This document shows positions 19,062 to 27,548 of a stretch of DNA of 64,000 nucleotides, piece by piece. Within the stretch, counting starts at the first letter, position 1. The number at the start of each line of letters is the position of its first letter. The translations under genes were made by a program, and so were the position numbers. This DNA is from Bradyrhizobium sp. GTDB taxonomy: Bacteria > Pseudomonadota > Alphaproteobacteria > Rhizobiales > Xanthobacteraceae. The notes beneath the pieces were generated by a model. It was given only the letters and a program-made list of their open reading frames with translations. It was not told the DNA's origin and ran no database searches. The DNA is taken from contig NZ_JAUSLT010000065.1 of assembly GCF_030646015.1 (NCBI RefSeq), forward strand, positions 1-64,000. The letters are read 5' to 3'.

Positions 19062-20123
19062 CTACTCCTCCGAATTCAACCGCCCCAGCGGCGACGTCAG
19101 TTCGCACACCACGCCGCCCGGCCGGTAGAACGTCCGCACCTCGCCGCCGAAATCATTCGGCAGCATTTTTTCGATCAGGCGTGAACCAAAGCCTTTTTTC
19201 GCGGGCTCGGTCACCGCGGGGCCGCCGCTCTCGGTCCAGCTGAAGCTGAAGGTTTCGGCGCCGTCGGCCGGTTGATCGGACCACGCCACCGCGACGCTGC
19301 CGCGGCCTGACAGCGCGCCGTATTTGGTGGCGTTGGTGGCGAGTTCGTGGATCGCCACCGCAAGCGCCAGCGCCTGCCTGGCGGTCAGATGCAGATCGGG
19401 GCCGCCGGTGCTGATCTGGCGTTGGCTGGTTCGATGCGCCGCCAGCGCGCCTTCGACGACGTCGCGGATCGGTGCGCTGGCCCAGCTCGATTGCGTCAGC
19501 AGGTCATGGGCGCGGCTGAGGGTCATCAGACGCGCCGCGAACGCTTCGCGGGCGTTGGCGACGCTGTCGCCCTGCATGGTCTGGTTGGCGATGGCGCCAA
19601 CCATCGCCAGCGTGTTCTTGATGCGATGCTGCAGTTCGAGCGCCAGCACCGCCTGGCGTTCGATCGCCTCCTTCAATTCAGCGACCGCGCGCCATTCCTC
19701 GGTGATGTCGCGGGAGATCGACAGCAGATGCGACGGCTTGCCGTCGGCGCCCATGATGGGGGAGACCTGCACATCCCAATGCCGCGGGTTACCCTTGGCG
19801 GTATTGGCCGGGCCCTTGAAGCGTCCGATGCCGCCGGCCTTGGCCGTTTCTACCGCGCGCCTGGCTTCCGCGTTGCCGTCTCCGGCCCAGAACTCCGGCC
19901 ATGGACAACCCTTCAGCGGCCCGAAGTCGTCGACTTCCATCACCCGCTTGCCGCCTTCGCTCATGAATTGCAGGCGGCCGTCGAGATCCAGGATCTTGAT
20001 GCAGTCGCCACACCCGGCCAGCACGCTGCGCAACACGTCTTCATTGTCGGCCAGGCCCTCAGCGGCGGCTGTCAATTCGCGGCGCAGGGGAGAAATTGTC
20101 GGCGGTATGGGGGCCGAAGGCAT
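19062..20123 (-). CDS. Cytoplasmic PAS-HWE sensor histidine kinase
   Basis: A 353-residue protein without membrane segments. A PAS domain occupies roughly residues 25-145 (ILDLDGRLQFMSEGG, then DVQVSPIMGADGKP and SISRDITEEW). It is followed by an HWE/HisKA_2 domain with phosphorylation box LELQHRIKNTLAMV, an intact N-box HELATNATKYGAL, WTESGG and GFGSRLIEKML. HWE kinases commonly phosphorylate PhyR, and phyR is the adjacent gene, convergent with this one, so it is a likely input to the general stress response. Unlike the kinase at 15323 its ATP-binding residues are complete. Confidence 0.9.
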   Translation of the reverse strand: MPSAPIPPTISPLRRELTAAAEGLADNEDVLRSVLAGCGDCIKILDLDGRLQFMSEGGKRVMEVDDFGPLKGCPWPEFWAGDGNAEARRAVETAKAGGIGRFKGPANTAKGNPRHWDVQVSPIMGADGKPSHLLSISRDITEEWRAVAELKEAIERQAVLALELQHRIKNTLAMVGAIANQTMQGDSVANAREAFAARLMTLSRAHDLLTQSSWASAPIRDVVEGALAAHRTSQRQISTGGPDLHLTARQALALAVAIHELATNATKYGALSGRGSVAVAWSDQPADGAETFSFSWTESGGPAVTEPAKKGFGSRLIEKMLPNDFGGEVRTFYRPGGVVCELTSPLGRLNSEE

Positions 20124-20468
20124 TGAACCGTTCCGTACTCGATAGGGACCACAGCTGGCCGACGAAACCGGGTTCCGGCATCACAACAGCGCTTTGCGAT
20201 CCGGCCAACGGGATTGCCGCGACGTCAGGGATCGATGTCATCAAGGCAAAAAGCAGGGCGCGACTGGCATCACCACAGTCGCGCCCTACGTCGCCGGTCA
20301 ATGGGGCAGGGGGGAAGACCGGCTGTCTGGATGACGCGCAGCCCCCCGAACTCGTTCCCGCCGTCTGAATTTTTTTCGCACACGGTTAAGTGATGGCCGG
20401 TTCCCAGAACTCCGCGGGTTCCCTCGCGTTGTGGCTGTGATCGCCAATGGGGCGAGGGATCGAGCAAC
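20124..20468. other. Intergenic region upstream of the PAS-HWE kinase
   Basis: About 345 bases without a supported gene. It holds the divergent promoters of the kinase gene and the small secreted protein gene, plus a strong hairpin at 20255-20287. Open frames here are short and lack family resemblance. Confidence 0.5.
20255..20287 (-). terminator. Terminator-like hairpin in the kinase leader
   Basis: AGGGCGCGACTG (20255-20266), nine-base loop, CAGTCGCGCCCT (20276-20287): a perfect 12-bp stem. Read on the minus strand it is followed by GCTTTTTGCC, which resembles an intrinsic terminator. No coding gene on the minus strand ends here, so it may be an attenuator or end a small RNA. Confidence 0.55.
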
Positions 20469-20876
20469 ATGGCACAGCTCTCAAAAGCAATTTTCGGTGC
20501 AATCGGCGTTTCGCTGATGCTCGGCGCCGTTCAGTTCGCGTCCGGCCACGATCTTGCTCGCAGTGAGCAGGCTTTCAACGACACCCCGGCGACCATCATC
20601 AATCGTTCGGCCAAGACCGATCGCGCCGCCGGCCCCGCCGGATCGGCCGCGCAGACGCAGACCATCTCGCTGCGGCCGGAGAGCCTTGCCGATACTTCGG
20701 TTCTGGTCCGGGTGCCGGTCGCCAGGAAGCCCGAGACCGACGCCCGCAGTGGTCCCGTTGCGCCCTCGCTGTTCAAGTCCGGCGACCGCCGCAAGGCCAC
20801 GGTGGCCTGCGAGCCCATGGTCAGCGTGCTGACCGAAGTGGCGAAGCAGCTGCAACCTGGCCGCTGCGTGACCTGA
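20469..20876 (+). CDS. Hypothetical secreted protein
   Basis: A 135-residue protein that I do not recognise. Residues 1-26 look like a signal peptide (AIFGAIGVSLMLGAVQFASG). The middle is polar and Ala/Arg-rich, with two cysteines towards the end (VACEPMVSVLTEVAKQL and PGRCVT) that may form a disulfide. The VACEPMVSVLTEVAKQLQPGRC ending is the most conserved-looking part. It stands alone on the plus strand and is followed by a palindromic repeat. Confidence 0.7.
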   Translation: MAQLSKAIFGAIGVSLMLGAVQFASGHDLARSEQAFNDTPATIINRSAKTDRAAGPAGSAAQTQTISLRPESLADTSVLVRVPVARKPETDARSGPVAPSLFKSGDRRKATVACEPMVSVLTEVAKQLQPGRCVT

Positions 20877-20899
20877 GTAGTTCGCAGCTTGAGTAAACC

Positions 20900-21007
20900 G
20901 TAGCCCGGATGGAGCTCTTGCGAAATCCGGGACCAGGCTCGCGTTCTTTCCCGGATTGCGCCATCGGGCGACGCTCCGCGCCGACCCGTTGGCTCCATCC
21001 GGGCTAC
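20900..21007. repeat. Extragenic palindromic repeat (GTAGCCCGGATGGAGC family)
   Basis: The 16-base arm GTAGCCCGGATGGAGC (20900-20915) is repeated exactly inverted at 20992-21007. Inner arms AATCCGGGA and TCCCGGATT add a second stem. It lies between convergent genes and may act as a transcript-end structure. Confidence 0.85.
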
Positions 21008-21027
21008 GGGAGCCGAACTCCGCCCCC

Positions 21028-21726
21028 TCAGTCCTCGTCGTCGTGCTTCTTGCCGCCGCCGATGCCCTTCAGCTTGGCGAACACCGCATCGACGTTGAGG
21101 TCGTCGCGCTGCTTCTCGCTCGGCTCGAATTCCGGCTCCTTGCGGGTGGTCTCCGAGGCCGGCAGCAGGGTGGCGCCGCCATAGGCGGTATCGATCGGCT
21201 TTTCCTTGGCCGCGCGCTGCACCTCGAAATCGAGTTCGATCTGCGAGCACAGGCCGAGCGTCACCGGGTCCATCGGGGTCAAGGTCGAGGCATTCCAGTG
21301 GGTGCGGTCGCGCACGCTGGCGATCGTGGTCTTGGTGGTGCCGACCAGACGCATGATCTGGGCGTCCTTCAATTCGGGGTGGTTGCGCACCAGCCACAGG
21401 ATCGCGCTCGGCCGTTCGTGGCGGCGCGACACCGGGGTATAGCGCGGGCCCTTCTTCTTGGCCTGCGGCGGCAGCGTCACCTTGCTCTCGCCGAGCTTGA
21501 GCCGGTAATTCGGGTCTTTCTCGCCCTTTTCGATCTCGTCGCGGCTCAATTGGCCGGTCGAAATCGGGTCCATGCCCTTGATGCCCTGGGCGGCGTCGCC
21601 ATCGGCGATGGCGCGGACCTCAAGCGGGTGCATCTTGGTGAAATCGGCCACCTGGTCGAAGGTCAGCGCGGTATTGTCAACCAGCCATACGGCAGTCGCT
21701 TTTGGCATCAGCGGTGCATTGCTCAT
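21028..21726 (-). CDS. DUF1013 family regulator (TrcR-like cell-cycle transcription factor)
   Basis: A 232-residue protein of the alphaproteobacterial DUF1013 family, starting MSNAPLMPKATAVWLVDNTALTFDQVA. It has a helix-turn-helix-like segment near RPSAILWLVRNHPELKDAQIMRLVGTTK and a charged C-terminus ending KKHDDED. Members are described as TrcR, a CtrA-linked cell-cycle regulator; that role is taken from the family, not shown here. The start at 21726 is chosen for its strong AAGGAG Shine-Dalgarno; a longer frame begins at 21753. Confidence 0.88.
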   Translation of the reverse strand: MSNAPLMPKATAVWLVDNTALTFDQVADFTKMHPLEVRAIADGDAAQGIKGMDPISTGQLSRDEIEKGEKDPNYRLKLGESKVTLPPQAKKKGPRYTPVSRRHERPSAILWLVRNHPELKDAQIMRLVGTTKTTIASVRDRTHWNASTLTPMDPVTLGLCSQIELDFEVQRAAKEKPIDTAYGGATLLPASETTRKEPEFEPSEKQRDDLNVDAVFAKLKGIGGGKKHDDED

Positions 21727-21958
21727 GGCAAATCTCCTTAGCGCTTCGCCCACCTTTTTTGGAGGCGAAGCCAGTGGTCATCAGCGATGACGGGAATTAC
21801 GCCCTATATAAGCCGTCTGGGGCTAACCGCGCAATGGTTTGCTGACCGGCCTTGACAGCGCCCAAAAGCCGTCCCAAGTCCTTTAATGAATTGTCCTTAT
21901 ACGAATTGACCGTTCCCTGCCCGGCGGCGAGGGGTTAGCCGGTCCGAGATTTGCCCCC

Positions 21959-22921
21959 ATGCAGGCCAAACCACCCCTTAAAATCGTGCTTTGTTCGCCC
22001 CGCGGCTTCTGCGCCGGCGTGGTGCGGGCAATCGACACCGTGGAACGGGCGCTGACCATCTATGGCGCCCCGGTCTATGTCCGCCACGAGATCGTCCATA
22101 ACCGCTATGTGGTCGACAGCCTCAGGACCAAGGGCGCGATTTTCGTCGAGGAACTGGCCGAAATCCCCGACAATACCAACGCGCCGGTGGTGTTTTCGGC
22201 CCACGGGGTGCCCAAATCGGTGCCCGCGGACGCCCGCGCCCGCAATTTCTTCTCGCTGGACGCCACCTGCCCCCTGGTCACCAAGGTGCACCGGGAGGCC
22301 GCCATCCATTTCAAGCGCGGTCGCGAAATCCTGCTGATCGGACATTCCCACCACCCCGAGGTGGTCGGCACGCTCGGCCAGCTGCCGGTCGGCGCGGTGA
22401 CGCTGATCGAGACCGCGGAAGACGCCAAGACCTTCACGCCGAAGGATCCCAACAATCTCGCCTTCGTGACGCAGACGACGCTGTCGATCGACGACACCGC
22501 CGAGATCGTCGCACTGCTGAAGGAACGGTTTCCGAACATCTCCGGCCCGCACAAGGAAGACATCTGCTACGCCACTACCAACCGCCAGCTCGCGGTCAAG
22601 AAGGTGGCGCCGGTGGTCGATGCCTTGATCGTGGTCGGCGCGCCGAATTCGTCGAATTCGCAGCGGCTGCGTGAAGTCGCCGAGCGCGAGGGCTGCCCGG
22701 TCTCGGTGCTGGCGCAGCGCGCCAGCGACATCGACTGGAAAATGTTCGAGGGCATCAAGAGCCTCGGCATCACCGCGGGCGCTTCCGCGCCGGAAGTGAT
22801 CGTCGAGGAGATCATGGGCGCCTTCGCCGAGCGCTACGAACTGCATGTGGAGACGGTCTCGGCCGCGGAGGAGAACGAGTTCTTCCCGCTGCCGCGTTCG
22901 CTGCGGCCCGACGCGGCGTAG
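21959..22921 (+). CDS. ispH: 4-hydroxy-3-methylbut-2-enyl diphosphate reductase IspH
   Basis: A 320-residue iron-sulfur enzyme performing the last step of the MEP isoprenoid pathway, making IPP and DMAPP from HMBPP. The three cluster cysteines are Cys18 (RGFCAG), Cys104 (DATCPLV) and Cys203 ([10 protein letters not shown]). Other markers are SAHGVP, the HPEV His and TQTTLS. It lies seven bases before thrB, with which it is probably co-transcribed. Confidence 0.96.
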   Translation: MQAKPPLKIVLCSPRGFCAGVVRAIDTVERALTIYGAPVYVRHEIVHNRYVVDSLRTKGAIFVEELAEIPDNTNAPVVFSAHGVPKSVPADARARNFFSLDATCPLVTKVHREAAIHFKRGREILLIGHSHHPEVVGTLGQLPVGAVTLIETAEDAKTFTPKDPNNLAFVTQTTLSIDDTAEIVALLKERFPNISGPHKEDICYATTNRQLAVKKVAPVVDALIVVGAPNSSNSQRLREVAEREGCPVSVLAQRASDIDWKMFEGIKSLGITAGASAPEVIVEEIMGAFAERYELHVETVSAAEENEFFPLPRSLRPDAA

Positions 22922-22927
22922 GCCACC

Positions 22928-23911
22928 ATGGCGGTTTACACCGACGTCGCCGCCGACGAGCTTGCGGAATTCCTCGGGGCTTACGACATCGGCGAACTGC
23001 TGTCCTACAAGGGCATCGCCGAGGGCGTCGAGAATTCCAATTTCCTGCTGCACACCAGCGCCGGCTCTTTCATCCTGACGCTGTACGAGAAGCGGGTCGC
23101 CAGGAGCGAGCTGCCGTTCTTTCTCGGTCTGATGACGCATCTGGCCTCGCGCGGCATTATCTGCCCGCAGCCGCTGAAGAACCGGCGCGGCGAAGCGCTC
23201 AGCGAGCTCGCCGGCCGGCCCGCCGTCATCATCAACTTTCTCGAAGGTATCTGGCCGCGCAAGCCCAACGCCGCGCACTGCGCCGGCGTCGGCCAGGCGC
23301 TGGCGAAAATGCATCTGGCGGGCCGTGATTTTCCGATGACGCGCCCCAACGCGCTGTCGGTTTCGGGCTGGCGTCCGCTGTTCGAACAGGCCGCCGCGCG
23401 CGCCGACGAGTTGCAGCACGGCTTGCGTGACTTCATCGGCGCCGAGCTCGCTTATCTCGAAAGCGGCGTCTGGCCCACGAATCTGCCGCAAGGCGTGATC
23501 CACGCCGACCTGTTTCCGGACAACGTGTTCTTTCTCGGTGAGCGGGTATCCGGCCTGATCGATTTCACCTTCGCCTGCAACGACATGCTGGCCTACGACG
23601 TCGCGATCTGCCTCAATGCCTGGTGTTTCGAGAGCGATTGTTCGTTCAACGTCACCAAGGCGCGCGCCTTCCTCAACGCCTATGGCCGCGAGCGCGAATT
23701 GAGCGAAGCCGAACGGAACGCGCTGCCGCTGCTGGCGCGGGGCGCCACGTTGCGCTTCCTGCTGACCCGGTTGGTCGATTTTCTCAACGTGCCGCCGGGC
23801 GCCATGGTGAAGCCGAAGGATCCGCTGGAATATGTCCGCAAGCTGCGCTTCCAGCAGAGCGTCGCCGGCATCCGCGACTACGGCGTCGAAACCCCGGGAC
23901 TGCCGGCGTGA
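22928..23911 (+). CDS. thrB: Homoserine kinase ThrB (type II)
   Basis: A 327-residue homoserine kinase of the aminoglycoside-phosphotransferase-like fold found in alphaproteobacteria. It opens [20 protein letters not shown] and has the nucleotide loop [10 protein letters not shown], the catalytic [13 protein letters not shown] and the metal-binding LIDFTFA. It phosphorylates homoserine on the way to threonine. Its stop overlaps the GTG start of rnhA (GTGA at 23908-23911). Confidence 0.94.
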   Translation: MAVYTDVAADELAEFLGAYDIGELLSYKGIAEGVENSNFLLHTSAGSFILTLYEKRVARSELPFFLGLMTHLASRGIICPQPLKNRRGEALSELAGRPAVIINFLEGIWPRKPNAAHCAGVGQALAKMHLAGRDFPMTRPNALSVSGWRPLFEQAAARADELQHGLRDFIGAELAYLESGVWPTNLPQGVIHADLFPDNVFFLGERVSGLIDFTFACNDMLAYDVAICLNAWCFESDCSFNVTKARAFLNAYGRERELSEAERNALPLLARGATLRFLLTRLVDFLNVPPGAMVKPKDPLEYVRKLRFQQSVAGIRDYGVETPGLPA

Positions 23912-24360
23912 GCTCACGGCCCGCGGTCACCATCCACACCGACGGCGCCTGCTCGGGCAATCCGGGCCCGGGCGGCTGGGGCGCGATCCTGAAATTCGGC
24001 GAGATCGAGAAGGAATTGAAGGGCGGCGAGGCGCACACCACCAACAACCGCATGGAATTGATGGCGGCGATCTCGGCGCTGGAAACCCTGAAGAAGCCCT
24101 GCACCGTCGATCTCTATACCGACAGCCAGTATGTCCGTCAGGGCATCACCGGCTGGATTCATGGCTGGAAGCGGAACGGCTGGCGCACCTCGGACAAGAA
24201 GCCGGTCAAGAATGTCGACCTCTGGCAGCGACTCGACGCCTCGCTGCACCAGCACCAGGTGCGCTGGCACTGGGTCAAGGGCCACGCCGGCCACGACGCC
24301 AACGAGCGTGCCGACCAGCTCGCCCGCGAGGGCGTGGCGATGGGGCGGTTGAAGACGTAG
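23908..24360 (+). CDS. rnhA: Ribonuclease HI
   Basis: A 150-residue RNase HI that cuts RNA in RNA-DNA hybrids. The catalytic carboxylates are all present: Asp12 (HTDGAC), Glu50 (NNRMEL), Asp72 (YTDSQY) and Asp136 (ERADQLA), with the His loop [11 protein letters not shown] use the GTG at 23908, overlapping the thrB stop, because it yields the usual N-terminus. Confidence 0.95.
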   Translation: MSSRPAVTIHTDGACSGNPGPGGWGAILKFGEIEKELKGGEAHTTNNRMELMAAISALETLKKPCTVDLYTDSQYVRQGITGWIHGWKRNGWRTSDKKPVKNVDLWQRLDASLHQHQVRWHWVKGHAGHDANERADQLAREGVAMGRLKT

Positions 24361-24382
24361 GCATGAGACTGGCGCCGCTCTT

Positions 24383-24520
24383 CCCTCTCCCCTTGTGGGA
24401 GAGGGTGTCTCGAATGCGCTTGCGAATTCGAGACGGGTGAGGGGTCTGTCTCCGCGGATAGAGAAGACCCCTCATCCGCCTTCGCTTCGCGAAGGCACCT
24501 TCTCCCACAAGGGGAGAAGG
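24383..24520. repeat. Extragenic palindromic repeat (CCCTCTCCCCTTGTG family)
   Basis: Left arm with CCCTCTCCCCTTGTGGGAG (24383-24405) and right arm with CTCCCACAAGGGGAGAAGG (24498-24520). Each is itself a hairpin and the two pair with each other. The copy at 36398-36540 is nearly identical in its arms. It separates the convergent rnhA and peroxiredoxin genes. Confidence 0.85.
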
Positions 24521-24536
24521 AAAGAAAAATCAGAGT

Positions 24537-25022
24537 CTACAGCTGCCCGAGCAGCGTGTCGCCGCCGGAGACCTCGACCTTGCCCGGGGCCGGCTCGAGA
24601 TTGATCTTCTTCACCACGCCGTCTTCCACCAGCATCGAGTAGCGCTTGGAGCGGATGCCGAGGCCGTTGCCGGAAGCGTCGAGCTCCATGCCGATCGCCT
24701 TGGTGAAATCGGCGTTGCCGTCGGCGAGGAAGGTCGCCTCGTCGCGCTGGTCGGTGTCGCGCTTCCAGGCGCCCATGACGAAGGCATCGTTGACCGAGAC
24801 GATCGCGATGGTGTTCACGCCCTTGTCCTTGATGGCGTAGGCGTTGAGGAAAATGCTGGGCAGGTGCATCTTGTGGCAGGTGCCGGTATAGGCGCCGGGC
24901 ACCGCGAACAGCGCGACCTTCTTGCCCTTGAAGATGTCATCGGTGGTCTTGACCTGCGGCCCTTCCGCCGTCATCACGCGAAACTTTGCTTCCGGCAGCT
25001 TGTCGCCAACATTGATGGTCAT
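24537..25022 (-). CDS. Peroxiredoxin, Prx5/AhpE-like (redoxin)
   Basis: A 161-residue thiol peroxidase. The peroxidatic cysteine is Cys49 in PGAYTGTCHKMHLP, which matches the Prx5 pattern PGAFTPTCS-x-x-HLP. Downstream segments VNDAFVMGAW and DGNADFTKAIGMELD are also typical of the Prx5 group. It reduces hydrogen peroxide and alkyl hydroperoxides using glutathione or thioredoxin-type donors. The start at 25022 has AAGGAGAA upstream. It is monocistronic and convergent with rnhA. Confidence 0.93.
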   Translation of the reverse strand: MTINVGDKLPEAKFRVMTAEGPQVKTTDDIFKGKKVALFAVPGAYTGTCHKMHLPSIFLNAYAIKDKGVNTIAIVSVNDAFVMGAWKRDTDQRDEATFLADGNADFTKAIGMELDASGNGLGIRSKRYSMLVEDGVVKKINLEPAPGKVEVSGGDTLLGQL

Positions 25023-25130
25023 CGTCAATTCTCCTTGAATGTGCGGATGTTTCTTAGACCGGGCGGGTGAGGCGCACAATATTCAGCGCCACGGAAACAG
25101 CAATGGTCCGGTGTCTTCACTGTTCTGTCA

Positions 25131-25685
25131 TCAGCCGGAAAACCCGCCGGCGTCAAGAAAGGCCTGCTCCTCCGGTGTCGTCGCGCGCCCCAGGATGCGA
25201 TTGCGATGCGGGAAGCGCCCGAACCGGGCGACGATGCCGGCGTGGTCTTCGGCGAATTTCAGATTTTCGGTGTTGCCGGCGTTGCGGAACAGTTCGACGC
25301 AACGCAACTGGTCGGGCAAATGCTCCGAATGCATGAACGGCATGTAGAGAAACTCCAGCAATGCCGCGTCGACGCGCCTGTCGGCGCCGCGCGCGATGGC
25401 ACGGCTCGCCACCGCGAGGGCCAGCGCATCGCTCGAATAGGTTCTGATATCGTCGCGGAACATGTTGCGCGGGAATTGGTCGAGCACGATGGTCAGCGCC
25501 AGCGCGCCGTCATCGGTGGCTTCCCAGCATGACAGCTGGCCGGTCGTTGCCTGCTGCCACAGCGCCAGATAGCGGTGGCGCACCTCGGCATCGAACGCAT
25601 CGTCGCGCCGGTACCACCGCTCGCCGCCGGCCTCGCGCCAGAACGCGAGGATGTCCGCAGGCCCGACGTCGCGAGCGCCGGACAT
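25131..25685 (-). CDS. DUF924 family protein
   Basis: A 184-residue protein of the all-helical DUF924 family (ILAFWREAG, LALTIVLDQFPRNMFR, FLYMPFMHSEHL, RFPHRNRILGR). These have a TPR-like fold and no assigned activity. It lies 25 bases downstream of the fatty-acyl-CoA ligase gene on the same strand, so it may be read from the same transcript. Confidence 0.88.
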   Translation of the reverse strand: MSGARDVGPADILAFWREAGGERWYRRDDAFDAEVRHRYLALWQQATTGQLSCWEATDDGALALTIVLDQFPRNMFRDDIRTYSSDALALAVASRAIARGADRRVDAALLEFLYMPFMHSEHLPDQLRCVELFRNAGNTENLKFAEDHAGIVARFGRFPHRNRILGRATTPEEQAFLDAGGFSG

Positions 25686-25710
25686 CCCGGGCGCTCGCGC
25701 CGTCGTTCGC

Positions 25711-27399
25711 TCAGGCCGCCGCGGCCTTCTTCTTCTCGTCGCGCAGTTCGCGGCGCAGGATTTTCCCGACGTTGGTCTTGGGCAGGTCGGCCCGGAATTC
25801 GACGTGCTTGGGAATCTTGTAGTTGGTCAGTTGCTCGTGACAGAACTTGATGAGGTCCTCCGCGGTGAGGTTCGGATCCTTCTTCACCACGAACGCCTTG
25901 ACCGCCTCGCTCGATTTGGCGTCCTCGACGCCGATCACGGCGCATTCCAGCACGCCGGGATGCATCGCGATCACCTCTTCGACCTCGTTGGGATAGACGT
26001 TGAAGCCGGAGACCAGGATCATGTCCTTCTTGCGGTCGACGATCTTGGTGTAGCCGCGCTCGTCCATCACGCCGATGTCGCCGGTGCGGAAGAAGCCGTC
26101 GGCGGTCATCACATTGGCGGTTTCCTCCGGCCGCTTCCAGTAGCCGGCCATCACCTGCGGGCCCTTGGCGCAGATTTCACCTGGCGTGCCGAGCGGCACC
26201 TCGTTGCCGTCGTCGTCGCGGATCGAGATATAGGTCGACGGCACGGGAATGCCGATCGAACCGGAGAACTTGTCGGTGTCTGCGGGGTTGCAGGTCAGCG
26301 TCGGCGAGGTTTCCGACAGGCCATAGCCTTCCGACAGCGCGCAGCCGGTGACCTTCAGCCATTTCTCGGCGACCGCCTTCTGCGTCGCCATGCCGCCGCC
26401 GAACGAGGTTTTCAGCTTGGAGAAGTCGACCTTGTCGAAACCGGGCGAGTTCAGCAGCCCGTTGTAAAGCGTGTTGACCGCCGGGAAGCTGTTGACCTTG
26501 TATTTCATCAACTCCTTGATGAAGCCCGGCATGTCGCGCGGGTTCGGGATCAACAGGTTGACGCCGCCGGCGCGCACGCCGAGCAGGAAGCACGCCGTCA
26601 GCGCGAAGATGTGGTAGAGCGGCAGCGCGCAGACGATGAACAGTTCGTCGACATGCGGCGGCTTCTTCAGGGCGGGCTGCAGCCAGGCGTCGTTCTGCAA
26701 TACGTTGGCCAGGATGTTGCGGTGAAGCAGCGTCGCGCCCTTGGAAACGCCTGTGGTGCCGCCGGTATATTGCAGGAAGGCGACATCATCGAGCGTCAGC
26801 GTCGGCTTGTTCAGCTTCATGCCGCGGCCGGCCGCGACCGCATCGTTGAAGGCGATGGCGCCCGGGATCGACCAGGCCGGCACCATCTTCTTGACGCGCC
26901 GCACCACCAGATTGACGATCACGCCCTTGAAGCCAAGCAGGTCGCCCATGCTGCCGACGATGACATGCTTGACCGCGGTCTTCGCGATCACCTGCTGCAC
27001 CGTGGTGGCGAAGTTCTCCAGCACGATGATCGCCTCGGCGCCGGAATCCTTGAGCTGGTGCTCGAGTTCGCGCGGGGTATAGAGCGGATTGACGTTCACC
27101 ACCGCGTAGCCGGCGCGCAGCACGGCTGCGGTTGCAACAGGATATTGCAGCACGTTCGGCATCATCAGCGCGACGCGGGCGCCCTTCGCCAGGCCCTTGC
27201 TCTGCAGATAGGCGCCGAGCGCCTGCGACATCTCGTCGAGTTCGCGATAGCTGATCGACTTGTCCATGCAGATGAAGGCTCTGCGGTCGGCGAACTTCTT
27301 GAAGCTCTCCTCCAGCAACTCGACCAGCGAGGTGTACTGGGTAACGTCGATATCGGCGGGCACGCCAGCCGGATATTGCTTGAGCCAGATCCGCTCCAT
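25711..27399 (-). CDS. fadD: Long-chain fatty-acid-CoA ligase
   Basis: A 562-residue adenylate-forming enzyme of full FadD length. The AMP-binding motif is YTGGTTGVSKGATL, and the later motifs GYGLSETSP, RTGDIGVMDERGY and the catalytic-lysine region KTNVGKILRREL are in place. It activates long-chain fatty acids to acyl-CoA for degradation or lipid synthesis. The 150-base spacer upstream probably holds its promoter, although it lies downstream of a carboxypeptidase gene on the same strand. Exact substrate length is not shown by the sequence. Confidence 0.92.
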   Translation of the reverse strand: MERIWLKQYPAGVPADIDVTQYTSLVELLEESFKKFADRRAFICMDKSISYRELDEMSQALGAYLQSKGLAKGARVALMMPNVLQYPVATAAVLRAGYAVVNVNPLYTPRELEHQLKDSGAEAIIVLENFATTVQQVIAKTAVKHVIVGSMGDLLGFKGVIVNLVVRRVKKMVPAWSIPGAIAFNDAVAAGRGMKLNKPTLTLDDVAFLQYTGGTTGVSKGATLLHRNILANVLQNDAWLQPALKKPPHVDELFIVCALPLYHIFALTACFLLGVRAGGVNLLIPNPRDMPGFIKELMKYKVNSFPAVNTLYNGLLNSPGFDKVDFSKLKTSFGGGMATQKAVAEKWLKVTGCALSEGYGLSETSPTLTCNPADTDKFSGSIGIPVPSTYISIRDDDGNEVPLGTPGEICAKGPQVMAGYWKRPEETANVMTADGFFRTGDIGVMDERGYTKIVDRKKDMILVSGFNVYPNEVEEVIAMHPGVLECAVIGVEDAKSSEAVKAFVVKKDPNLTAEDLIKFCHEQLTNYKIPKHVEFRADLPKTNVGKILRRELRDEKKKAAAA

Positions 27400-27548
27400 G
27401 GTACTTCCCCTCTGATTGTTACCCGTTTTCTGGCCGGGACGCCTTGTTTGGGGCAGTATTGAGCAATGCGGCCGTCAATGGCAAGCGGCTGCGCGCTATC
27501 GACGCATTGTCGGTTAAGAATGGCCGGTCCGGCGGGCCGAGGGCACCC

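Noticed and set aside
21935..23917. Long open frame on the minus strand over ispH and thrB
   Set aside because: Antisense shadow; both plus-strand genes are complete and recognised.
25651..27462. Long open frame on the plus strand over the fatty-acyl-CoA ligase
   Set aside because: Antisense shadow of a recognised gene, typical in this codon usage.
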